Source: Phycisphaera sp. (GTDB lineage: Bacteria; Planctomycetota; Phycisphaerae; Phycisphaerales; SM1A02). From it: a stretch of 64,000 nucleotides of DNA. The number at the start of each line of letters is the position of its first letter. Position 1 is the stretch's first letter. The notes beneath the pieces were generated by a model. The model saw only the letters and a program-made list of their open reading frames with translations, searched no databases and was not told the DNA's origin. This document shows, in pieces, positions 7,912-15,180 of this stretch. Where the stretch lies: positions 20,414 through 84,413 of the forward strand of contig WGMP01000016.1 of assembly GCA_016124975.1 (NCBI GenBank). The letters are read 5' to 3'. Both the position numbers and the translations under genes were made by a program.

Positions 7912-9404
7912 GCCACCGCCTCGGAGGCGACGCCTCCAGCGGTGCGAGAGCGCCCGCGGGCGAGGAAGTCGAAGGCGATCTTGTTCACGGGGCCCGCGCC
8001 CATCGTCACCACGAGGTCGCCGTCGCGGCAGTGGGCCTCGAGGTGCTCGACGATCTGCTCGAAGGCGCCGATGTGGAGCGCGCGCGTGCCCTTGGCGTCG
8101 AGGCGGTCGACGAGATCCTGCGCGGAGACGCGCGTCTTCTCGACCTCGCTGTCGCGCACGAAGTAGATGTGCGGCACGATCACTTCGTCCGCCTCGCGGA
8201 AGCTCGACGCGAACTGCTCGAGCAGGAAGCGCGTGCGGCTGTGCTGGTGCGGCTGGAACACGCAGATGAGCCGCTCGGGCGCATGCGCCGTGCGCAGCGC
8301 GCGCAGCGTCTTCTCGCACTCGGTCGGGTGATGGCCGTAGTCGTCGAAGACCTCGATGCGCGCGCCCGACTCGAGGACCCGCGTCCCGAGGAGCTGGCTG
8401 CGGCGGTCGAGGCCGCTGAACTCCGAGAGCGCGCACTCGATGTCTTCCCAGTCGGCGCCGAGCCAGTTGTTGATGATGCCCGCCGCCGCGCTGTTGAGGG
8501 CGTTGTGGCTTCCAGGCATGCGGTTCGTCCAACTGCCGACGACATGGCCACGCCAGAGGACCCCGACGCGGCTCGCCGCGGCGTCGTAGATCACCTGGTA
8601 GTCGGCCTCGGGCGAGAAGCCGAAGGTGACGGTCTCGCAGTCGATGCCCGCGCAGACCTCGCGGCGGTGGGCGCCATCCTCCGCGATCAGCAGCTTCCCG
8701 CCTTGTGCGGCCGACGGAAGGAGCCGCGCGAAGTCGTGGAAGCTCGCGATGATCTCGTCGAGCGAGCCGTAGTAGTCGAGGTGGTCCTCCTCGATGTTGT
8801 TGATGAGGCCGATCGTCGGGTGATGCTGATGGAACGAGCGGTTGAACTCGCACGCCTCGCAGACGAGTACGCCCGGCTTGCCGCGCAGCCTGCCCGTGGG
8901 GATCTCGAGCGCGCCCGTCCGCGAGCCGCCGCCAAGCTGGCCGCAGGTCGCGCCCACGATGACGCTCGGGTCGAGCCCGCAGCGGATGCCGACCCACGAG
9001 GTCATCGCGGTGGTCGTGCTCTTTCCGTGGGTTCCCGCGATCGAGACGCCCGTCGTCCCGCGCTGCGCGCGGCCGAGCGCCTCCGCATAACTGATCCAGT
9101 CGACGCCCTCGGCGTTCGCGGCGAGAATCTCGGGGTGGTCGCCCTTGATCGCGGCCGATGCGACCACGAGTTCGGTGCCCGCAGGAAGCGACTCCTCGGC
9201 CAGGCCCGTGCGGACGGGGATCCCCTCCGCGCGCAGGCGCTCGATCACATCGCCCTCGCTCTGGTCCGAGCCTGTGATGCGCGCCCCGCGGCGCACGAGC
9301 ATCAGCGCGAGGCCGCTCATGCCGCATCCGCCGATGCCGACGAAGTGCATGCGGAGGTCAAGCAGCGAGCCGCCGGCCCGCGGGGTTCGGGTGGTTTCAT
9401 CCAT
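7908..9404 (-). CDS. murC: UDP-N-acetylmuramate--L-alanine ligase MurC
   Basis: 498 aa Mur ligase that adds L-Ala to UDP-MurNAc. Motifs: HFVGIGGCGMSGLALML near the N-terminus, the ATP P-loop GTHGKSTTTAM, EEDHLDYYGS, NALNSAAAG, DDYGHHPTE and FQPHQHSRT. The frame stays open to 9476, but I place the start at 9404 (MDETTRTPR) because an AGGA box lies upstream and the extra 24 residues are unlike the family. First gene of the murC-murB-ddl-ftsQ run. Confidence 0.95.
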   Translation of the reverse strand: MDETTRTPRAGGSLLDLRMHFVGIGGCGMSGLALMLVRRGARITGSDQSEGDVIERLRAEGIPVRTGLAEESLPAGTELVVASAAIKGDHPEILAANAEGVDWISYAEALGRAQRGTTGVSIAGTHGKSTTTAMTSWVGIRCGLDPSVIVGATCGQLGGGSRTGALEIPTGRLRGKPGVLVCEACEFNRSFHQHHPTIGLINNIEEDHLDYYGSLDEIIASFHDFARLLPSAAQGGKLLIAEDGAHRREVCAGIDCETVTFGFSPEADYQVIYDAAASRVGVLWRGHVVGSWTNRMPGSHNALNSAAAGIINNWLGADWEDIECALSEFSGLDRRSQLLGTRVLESGARIEVFDDYGHHPTECEKTLRALRTAHAPERLICVFQPHQHSRTRFLLEQFASSFREADEVIVPHIYFVRDSEVEKTRVSAQDLVDRLDAKGTRALHIGAFEQIVEHLEAHCRDGDLVVTMGAGPVNKIAFDFLARGRSRTAGGVASEAVA

Positions 9405-9558
9405 CGTCGTTGCGTCCTGTTCGGGCTTTCTCACGCGAAGCGCTCCGTGCTGGGTGCCCAGGCCAGCCGAATCCACCGCGTCCTCATTCGCGGGACGGAT
9501 TCGACAGTTGGGACTCTATCGGCAGACGGTCCGATCTGACCCGATTTTCCTGCGGGAA

Positions 9559-10299
9559 TCACGCGCGTCGCGTCGGCCGCGCGCGACTCGTCGTGGGTGC
9601 GCCGCGCGCAGGCTTCTCCCGTCGCGTGCCCTGCGATGCCTCCGAGCAGAACCGAGCGCAGATCTCGTCCTCCGCGCAGCTGCCGCCGCGCGCCTTGCAG
9701 GCCCGCCGCCCGTGGAAGATCAGGAGGTGCGAGAGCAGGCACCACTCCTCCCGCGGGAAGAGCGCCATCAGGTCGCGCTCGATCGCCTGCGGCGTCTTGC
9801 CGCGCGAGAGGCCGAGGCGCTCGGAGAGCCGCGCGACATGCGTGTCGACGACGACGCCCTCGTTGATTCCGAAGCAGTTGCCGAGGACCACATTCGCGGT
9901 CTTGCGCGCAACCCCGCGCAGGAGAAGGAGTTCCTCCATGGTGCGCGGCACCTCGCCGCCGAATCGCTCGACGAGCAGCCTGCAGGTCTCGTGGACCGCC
10001 TTCGCCTTCGAGCGGAAGAGCCCGATCGAGCGGATGAAGGGCTCGATCTCGGCGGGCGTCGCGCGGGCGTAGTCGGCGGGGGTCGGGAACGCCTTGAAGA
10101 GGCCTGGCGTCGCCTTGTTCACGGCCACATCGGTGCACTGGGCCGACAGGATCGTCGCGATGAGGAGTTCGTGCGGCTTCGACCAGTCGAGCTCGCAGTG
10201 GGCGTCGGGGTACCTCGCCTTGAGCGCCGCGAGGAGCTCGGCGGCGCGTGCCTTCTGCGCGGCGGTCTTGCGGGGAAGTTTCCTTGCCCGCTCAGCCAC
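9559..10299 (-). CDS. nth: Endonuclease III-like DNA glycosylase with atypical Fe-S cysteine spacing
   Basis: 246 aa. A HhH-GPD base-excision DNA glycosylase that removes oxidised pyrimidines and nicks at abasic sites. The helix-hairpin-helix LLLRGVARKTANVVLG carries the catalytic Lys, and VVVDTHVARL carries the catalytic Asp. The usual cluster is C-x6-C-x2-C-x5-C. Here the C-terminus reads C-KARGGS-C-AEDEI-C-ARF-C, so four Cys are present but spaced 6-5-3. The GTG at 10299 overlaps the end of the upstream gene by 8 bp. The longer open frame upstream is Arg/Ser shadow sequence. A basic C-terminal tail follows the cluster. Confidence 0.92.
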   Translation of the reverse strand: MAERARKLPRKTAAQKARAAELLAALKARYPDAHCELDWSKPHELLIATILSAQCTDVAVNKATPGLFKAFPTPADYARATPAEIEPFIRSIGLFRSKAKAVHETCRLLVERFGGEVPRTMEELLLLRGVARKTANVVLGNCFGINEGVVVDTHVARLSERLGLSRGKTPQAIERDLMALFPREEWCLLSHLLIFHGRRACKARGGSCAEDEICARFCSEASQGTRREKPARGAPTTSRARPTRRA

Positions 10300-10885
10300 G
10301 GACGGCCTCGTCCTTCCGCGGGCCGCTCCAGCCGCGCCCCGCGCCGAGGAGGCCGAGGAGCGCGACGAGCGCGAGCGCCTCGGTCGAGGCGAGCCGCGAC
10401 GCGTTCTCGTGCGCGAGGTCAACCGCGGGCTTCTTGGCGCGCGCGGCGTCGATCTCTCCCGCCTTCGCGAGCGCGCGGTACGCGGCGTCCTCGGCGCGGA
10501 AGTCGCGCTCGCTGACGAAGCGCCCGACGAAGAGCCCCGCGAGCGCGATGAGGAGCGCGAGCGCCGCCGCGATGTGCACGGGGCGAACGGAGCGCCACGG
10601 AAGCGCCGCCACGACAAGCACGGCCGCCACGAATCCGAGCACGGTGCGCAGGGGACCCGTCAGGTCGAAGACGCGCTCCGCGAGATGCCCTGCGACGAGC
10701 ATCCTTCCGAGTTCGGGCTCTGCCGCGAGGAACGCCTCGTAGCCCGCGAGCGAGAGGTCAAGCGCGCGCGCCGCGGGGAAGATGGCCGCCGCGGCCACGC
10801 CGCCCGCAAGCGCGAGCCCGAGCCAGAGTCCGACTGCGACGGTGGCGAGCGACTGGATCGTGAGGCTGAGCGGTGGGGCGCGCAT
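10292..10885 (-). CDS. Four-helix integral membrane protein, DUF4149-like
   Basis: 197 aa with about four transmembrane segments: LATVAVGLWLGLALAGGVAA at the N-terminus, TVLGFVAAVLVVAALPW, VHIAAALALLIALAGLFVG, and LALVALLGLLGAG near the C-terminus. The long loop between helices 1 and 2 contains AERVFDL. The layout resembles small DUF4149-type membrane proteins, but I cannot confirm the family. The ATG at 10885 has a TACCAT box 8 nt upstream and no Shine-Dalgarno. It overlaps nth downstream, so the two form an operon. Confidence 0.6.
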   Translation of the reverse strand: MRAPPLSLTIQSLATVAVGLWLGLALAGGVAAAAIFPAARALDLSLAGYEAFLAAEPELGRMLVAGHLAERVFDLTGPLRTVLGFVAAVLVVAALPWRSVRPVHIAAALALLIALAGLFVGRFVSERDFRAEDAAYRALAKAGEIDAARAKKPAVDLAHENASRLASTEALALVALLGLLGAGRGWSGPRKDEAVRG

Positions 10886-10893
10886 CGCGGCGC

Positions 10894-10899
10894 ATGGTA
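10894..10899 (-). promoter_or_regulatory. Leaderless-type -10 box (TACCAT)
   Basis: On the minus strand TACCAT ends 8 nt before the ATG at 10885. It belongs to a divergent pair with the box at 10933-10938. Confidence 0.5.
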
Positions 10900-10932
10900 G
10901 AGCCCGTCCGCCCGCCTGCAGCGCGCGTTCCG

Positions 10933-10938
10933 TACACT
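10933..10938 (+). promoter_or_regulatory. Leaderless-type -10 box (TACACT)
   Basis: TACACT ends 7 nt before the ATG at 10946, with no Shine-Dalgarno in between. Divergent partner of the box at 10894-10899. Confidence 0.5.
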
Positions 10939-10945
10939 CGCGGAC

Positions 10946-11743
10946 ATGCCCACGGGCGATCAGGATCCGCGCCCATTCCTCGCCGCCACCGTTGCGCCGC
11001 TCGTCGAGCAGGGCGCCGCGGGCGGCGATGGCGCAGCGCTCCGCGAGGCGATCGCGTGGATGGCGGGGCTCGGCCTTCGCGGGGTGCAGTTCTCCGCCGC
11101 GTTCGCCGCGACGAGGCCACGCGACCTCGATCGCTCCGCGCGACGCGATCTCGCTGCGACGCTCGCGCGCCATGAACTCCTGTGCGCTGGAATCGACCTC
11201 TTCATCCCTCCCGCGCACTTCACAGACCAGGCGCTCGTCTCGCGCGCCGTCGATGCGATCCTCGGTGCCATCGGGCTCGCGTCCGATCTCGGGCGCGTGC
11301 CGCTGACTGCGCCCATTCCGACCGAGGGCGCGCGCGAAGTGCGCGCCGCGGCGGCAGAGAGCGCGCTTCGCCTCGGCGTGACGCTCTTGGAGCCGATCTC
11401 CTCGGCCGACGCGCGCCCCGAACCACCCTTTCTCGCAAGCGTTGACACCGCCGCCGTGCTGGCCGCGGGGGGCGACCCCGTCGCGTCGGTGGCGGCGCTC
11501 GGACGCGCCCTCGGTGGCGTGCGCGTCGTCGACCTCCTGCGCAGCGGCCTGCGGGGCCCGATCCTCGAGCGCGGCGAGTCGCGACTCGATGTGCGGGCGC
11601 TTCGCACGGCGCTCGAACTCGCGGAAGTGCCCGCGGCAGCCGCGGTCGGGGCCGGTCGCTTGCTTCCCGTGCTCGATGCGCGCCAATGGATGAGCCCGCG
11701 CGAGGGCGTTGCGGCCAGCGTCGCGCGTTGGCGGGCGCTCTGA
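10946..11743 (+). CDS. Putative TIM-barrel sugar phosphate isomerase/epimerase-like protein
   Basis: 265 aa. The order of short beta strands and amphipathic helices (GLRGVQFSAAF, LLCAGIDLFIPPAHF, VTLLEPIS, FLASVDTAAVLAAG) resembles xylose-isomerase-like TIM barrels. The metal-binding Glu/His set of active members is not obvious, so catalysis is uncertain. It is divergent from the membrane-protein gene at 10885 with only 60 bp between starts. No partner gene hints at the substrate. Confidence 0.5.
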   Translation: MPTGDQDPRPFLAATVAPLVEQGAAGGDGAALREAIAWMAGLGLRGVQFSAAFAATRPRDLDRSARRDLAATLARHELLCAGIDLFIPPAHFTDQALVSRAVDAILGAIGLASDLGRVPLTAPIPTEGAREVRAAAAESALRLGVTLLEPISSADARPEPPFLASVDTAAVLAAGGDPVASVAALGRALGGVRVVDLLRSGLRGPILERGESRLDVRALRTALELAEVPAAAAVGAGRLLPVLDARQWMSPREGVAASVARWRAL

Positions 11744-11980
11744 GGCCGTCTCGAGCCCGCCGTTCGCGGCCATCGGTTCGCACCCACTGCGCTCGACGGA
11801 GCGGAACGCAACTCCCTACCATGGCCTCCGCGCGTCGTGCGCGATGCGAGCGCGCGTCGGCGCCGAGGCGAGGATCTTCACGGGACGATTTCCCGCGGAT
11901 GAATCTTTGCGGGAGAGGGAAGCCGGAAGAAGCGGTGCAGCAGAAGCAATTGAGGGGAAGGAACTCAGGAGGAGGAATCT

Positions 11981-12724
11981 ATGGCACGCAAGGGCGGACC
12001 AGCTCTCTACGAACTCATGCGTCGCGGCGGCGCGTCGGCCGACCCTGGCGCCATTCGCTCGGGTGCGGGCGGCAAGACCCGCGGCGGCGGGCTCCAGCCC
12101 TTTGTCGGGAGCGACGCGAAGTGGCTCGCGTGGGCCAGCGTCTTCGTGGTGGCGCTCGTCGCCGCCTACTTCGTCGGCGTCACGAGAGGCGAGCGGATCG
12201 GGCGTGCGCAGGCAGTCGCAGAGCGCGAGGAGGAGCTCCGCCTTCTTTCGGAAGGTCGACCCGCCGTCGAGCCGTCTGCGCCCGCGGTCGTCGCCCCGAC
12301 TCAGACCGATCGGGCGGCGCGAGACGCAGGCGCGTCCGAAAACCAGGTGTCCATCGCGGCCGCCCAGAATGGGCTTTCCGAGCCGATCGACCCGAACTTC
12401 CCGCCGCTGCCGCCAGCGCCACCTGGCCTCGATCCGCGGCAATCGGGCCTCAACTACTTCGTCATCGCGGCCCCGCCCGAGGGCAGGGCGGACGACATCG
12501 TCCGCTTCTGTCGCGAGCGAGGGCTTGACGCGTACGCGGTTGTAGGCGACACTGCCCGACTTCGCGAAGTTGTCGTGCTGCCTGGGTTTCCGAAGTCGGA
12601 GCTCAGCGGACCGGCCGCGACGCAGCTGAAGAAGCGGATCCGCGCGGTTGGCGTCCTTCACAAGGCCGCAGCCAGAGGAAACCCCGACTTCGGCGACATG
12701 TACCCGAAGCTCTTCCAGCGCTGA
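11981..12724 (+). CDS. Single-pass membrane protein with conserved C-terminal domain, unknown function
   Basis: 247 aa. A basic, Gly-rich cytoplasmic N-terminus of about 45 residues is followed by one transmembrane helix (AWASVFVVALVAAYFVGV) and a short charged coiled segment. A Pro/Ala linker (about 95-150) leads to a folded C-terminal domain starting LNYFVIAAPPEGRADDIVRF. That domain has an alpha/beta pattern reminiscent of a SPOR-type fold, but no SPOR consensus is clear. A strong AGGAGGAGG Shine-Dalgarno precedes the ATG. The PVC small basic protein gene follows after 83 bp. Confidence 0.6.
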   Translation: MARKGGPALYELMRRGGASADPGAIRSGAGGKTRGGGLQPFVGSDAKWLAWASVFVVALVAAYFVGVTRGERIGRAQAVAEREEELRLLSEGRPAVEPSAPAVVAPTQTDRAARDAGASENQVSIAAAQNGLSEPIDPNFPPLPPAPPGLDPRQSGLNYFVIAAPPEGRADDIVRFCRERGLDAYAVVGDTARLREVVVLPGFPKSELSGPAATQLKKRIRAVGVLHKAAARGNPDFGDMYPKLFQR

Positions 12725-12807
12725 TCGGGACCGACGGCGCAGAGACTTCACGGCGGCGAACCCGCAGACGGCAAATCCCCAGGCAGCGAATCGAAGGCAG
12801 GCCAATC

Positions 12808-13053
12808 ATGGGCATCCACACCTCTCTCAAGACCAAGTCCGGCGCGCTCAACCAGCATCGCAACGTCCTCACGCGCGATGAGCGCATCGCGCGCCTGTCG
12901 GCGTCGGAGCGCTTCGCTGCGGACAAGAACTCGCCGCTCGGCCTCCCGAAGGTGCTGAGCATCAAGGTCGCCGCCGGCAAGAAGCCGAAGAAGGAGCCAG
13001 CGGCCGCTGGCGCCGACGCCAAGGACGCCAAGAAGGACGCGAAGAAGAAGTAA
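12808..13053 (+). CDS. PVC-superphylum small basic protein (TIGR04137-type)
   Basis: 81 aa, very basic. The core SLKTKSGALNQHRNVLTRDE and the segment LGLPKVLSIKVAAGKKPKK match my memory of the small basic protein family restricted to Planctomycetes, Verrucomicrobia and Chlamydiae, reported as a PVC signature and thought to act at the ribosome. The C-terminus is a low-complexity Ala/Asp/Lys tail ending in three Lys. A perfect terminator hairpin follows at 13134. The family is strong evidence for the host lineage; the ribosomal role is literature knowledge, not visible here. Confidence 0.85.
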   Translation: MGIHTSLKTKSGALNQHRNVLTRDERIARLSASERFAADKNSPLGLPKVLSIKVAAGKKPKKEPAAAGADAKDAKKDAKKK

Positions 13054-13133
13054 TCCTTCTCCGCTCCGCTTGCCTGCGCCGCCGCGGCCGATGCCGTGGC
13101 GCGCCGTGCGGTATCCTCCGAGACCAACACAAC

Positions 13134-13162
13134 CGACGCCCCCTCGCATCGAGGGGGCGTCG
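13134..13162 (+). terminator. Intrinsic terminator after the small basic protein gene
   Basis: A perfect 13-bp stem (cgacgccccctcg / cgagggggcgtcg) with a 3-nt CAT loop, followed by the T-rich tract tgttcttct. It lies 80 bp after the stop codon. Confidence 0.7.
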
Positions 13163-13199
13163 TGTTCTTCTCGTCGTGTTCTTCTCGTCGTGTTCTTCT
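13161..13199 (+). repeat. Short tandem repeat, 14-bp unit, about 2.8 copies
   Basis: The unit cgtgttcttctcgt occurs at 13161-13174 and 13175-13188, with a partial third copy to 13199. It overlaps the foot of the terminator hairpin and lies in the leader of the aminotransferase gene. Confidence 0.8.
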
Positions 13200-13281
13200 G
13201 GTTCGTGTCCGCCGTCCGGGCGGCGCTCCATCGCCGGATTCGCTCCCCGTCCCAGCCTTCCACTCCTCGGAGTTCCCCGTC

Positions 13282-14445
13282 ATGGAAACGGCTCTCGATC
13301 TTTCCAAGCTCCTCTCGCGCCGCGCGCGCTCGATCGACGCAAGCGGAATCCGCAAGGTCTTCGACCTCGCCGCGCACCTGAAGGACCCGATCAACCTCTC
13401 GATCGGACAGCCCGACTTCCCAGTGCCCGACGAGCTGAAGCGCGCCGCCATCAAGGCCATCGAGGAGAACCGCAACGGCTACACGCAGACGCAGGGTTGC
13501 CCCGAGCTCCTCCGCGCGATCTGGACTCGCCTCGGCTCCGAGATCGGCTGGACGCCCGAACCTTCGGGCGGGCTCTCCGCGATCGTCACGAGCGGAACGA
13601 GCGGCGCGCTCCTCCTCGCGATGATGTGCCTCCTCGACGAAGGCGACGAGGCGATCGTGCCCGATCCCTACTTCGTGATGTATCCGCAGCTCGGCGCGCT
13701 TACGGGCGGCCGCATCGTGACCTGCGACACCTACCCCGACTTCCGCATGACAGCCGCGCGGATCGAGCGGCTCATCACGCCGCGCACGAAGGTCGTGCTC
13801 GTGAACAGCCCAGGCAACCCGACGGGCGTGGTGCTCGGAGAGCGCGAGCTCGCCGACATCGTCGACCTCTGCCGCGCGCGCGGCATCCTGCTGATCTCGG
13901 ACGAGATCTACGACGAGTTCACCTTCTCCGAATCGCTCGAGGGCGGCCGCTTCCCGACGCCGACGCGCATGAGCAAGGACTGCCTTCTCATCCGAGGCTT
14001 CGGCAAGACCTACGGCTGCACGGGCTGGCGCCTCGGCTTCGTGGCGGGGCCGCACGACATCGTGCAGTCGATCGCGAAGTTGCAGCAGTACACCTTCGTG
14101 TGCGCGCCGAGCATGGCGCAGTATGCGGCGGTCCACGCCTACGACATCGACATGCGCCCGTGGGTGAACCGCTTCGAGAAGCGCCGCGACACGGTGCTCG
14201 CCGCCTTCGACGGCGTCGCGCAGGTCGCGCGGCCCGGCGGCGCGTTCTACGCATTCGTCGAGGTGCCGCCCGCGCTCGGGCTCACGGCGTCGCAGTTCGT
14301 CGAGAAGGCGATCGCGGAGAGCGTGCTCGTCATCCCGGGCAAGGTGTTCTCGACGCGCGACACGCACTTCCGGCTGTCATTCGCCGCGAAGGAGGAGACG
14401 CTCGAGCGTGGGCTCTCGGTGCTGCGTGGATTGATGACGCGCTGA
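13282..14445 (+). CDS. Class I/II pyridoxal-phosphate aminotransferase
   Basis: 387 aa, fold-type I. Motifs in order: SIGQPDFPVP, NGYTQTQGCPELL, the cofactor pocket TSGTSGALLL, VNSPGNPTG, SDEIYDEF, and the Schiff-base Lys242 in RGFGKTYGCTGWRLGF. The late Arg that binds the substrate carboxylate fits THFRLSF. It resembles aspartate/aromatic aminotransferases, but the substrate cannot be fixed from sequence. The frame is open to 13096, yet the start at 13282 (METALDLSK) fits the family. A hairpin follows at 14486. Confidence 0.88.
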   Translation: METALDLSKLLSRRARSIDASGIRKVFDLAAHLKDPINLSIGQPDFPVPDELKRAAIKAIEENRNGYTQTQGCPELLRAIWTRLGSEIGWTPEPSGGLSAIVTSGTSGALLLAMMCLLDEGDEAIVPDPYFVMYPQLGALTGGRIVTCDTYPDFRMTAARIERLITPRTKVVLVNSPGNPTGVVLGERELADIVDLCRARGILLISDEIYDEFTFSESLEGGRFPTPTRMSKDCLLIRGFGKTYGCTGWRLGFVAGPHDIVQSIAKLQQYTFVCAPSMAQYAAVHAYDIDMRPWVNRFEKRRDTVLAAFDGVAQVARPGGAFYAFVEVPPALGLTASQFVEKAIAESVLVIPGKVFSTRDTHFRLSFAAKEETLERGLSVLRGLMTR

Positions 14446-14485
14446 CGCGGCGCAGAGCGCCCGCCCGCTTGAACGGAAGACAAAA

Positions 14486-14519
14486 CCGCCGTTCGGATTG
14501 TTCATCCGAAGCGGCGGCG
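14486..14519 (+). terminator. Probable terminator hairpin after the aminotransferase gene
   Basis: An inverted repeat with arms ccgccgttcggat and atccgaagcggcgg (one bulged base) around a short loop, 41 bp after the stop codon. There is no long T tract. Confidence 0.5.
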
Positions 14520-14695
14520 GGTGGATGGCCTGAACTTGGGGGCTTGGGCGCTCCGCGAGGAGCCTCCCGAGCCGCACCCTTCATCAGCCGAATCGCACGG
14601 CGACTTCACATCGGGCTGCGAGAATTCCCGCTCGCTGCGCGCTCGGCGGTCGGTCTGCATCGTCTCGGCGGTCTATAGGGCCTCCGCAGGGCGAA

Positions 14696-14730
14696 CGAAA
14701 AACCGCGGCGCCCGAGTGGGCGCCGCGGTT
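14696..14730 (-). terminator. Intrinsic terminator of the small lipoprotein gene
   Basis: A perfect 13-bp stem (aaccgcggcgccc / gggcgccgcggtt) with a GAGT loop. Read on the minus strand it is followed directly by TTTTT. It lies 20 bp past the stop of the 14751-14960 gene. Confidence 0.85.
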
Positions 14731-14750
14731 GAACGCATGTTCGAGGGCGA

Positions 14751-14960
14751 TCAGTTGCCGGCGGGAGCCGCGGGCGGGGTGCCCGACGAGCCGCTCTTGT
14801 CGCTGCCGAGCTTCACGGTCGAGCCCGGGGGCGGGAGCTGCTCGGACTCAGACGCGGGCGGACGAACCTGGTTCGCCTCGATGGTCTGGACATTGGAGTC
14901 GCTGCAGGCGACGAGCAGGGCACAGGTGCAGAGGCAACCGAGTGCGAGGATGGACTTCAT
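14751..14960 (-). CDS. Small lipoprotein of unknown function
   Basis: 69 aa. The signal peptide ends in the lipobox LVAC at residues 16-19, so Cys19 is expected to be lipidated. The mature part of about 50 residues is Pro/Ser/Gly-rich and probably disordered (ENQVRPPASESEQLPPPGS). An AAAGGA Shine-Dalgarno lies 7 nt before the ATG, and a textbook terminator follows. It is a stand-alone transcription unit with no clue to function. Confidence 0.75.
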   Translation of the reverse strand: MKSILALGCLCTCALLVACSDSNVQTIEANQVRPPASESEQLPPPGSTVKLGSDKSGSSGTPPAAPAGN

Positions 14961-15180
14961 CGGCGGTCCTTTCGAAATGCGCGGTTCTCGGCCATGCTTC
15001 CCCTGGCGCCGAACGCCGGCGCCGGATGCTCCGGCCGTGATCAGTCGCGCGACTGATCGGGAAATGGTTCGCAGCGTCTCAAGAATCGACGCCGACTGCG
15101 GCCCATATTGAACGGGGTTCTTCCCCTGCGGTCAAGTGGCTCGCCCGCGGGATGTCTCTCGGGACGCTCCCTTGGCCACT

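Noticed and set aside
8031..9539. Long plus-strand open frame (502 codons)
   Set aside because: It is antisense to murC and is kept open by the high GC content; its composition is Arg/Ala/Asp shadow sequence.
13161..13199. Possible CRISPR or spacer-like repeats
   Set aside because: The 14-bp units are directly adjacent with no spacers.
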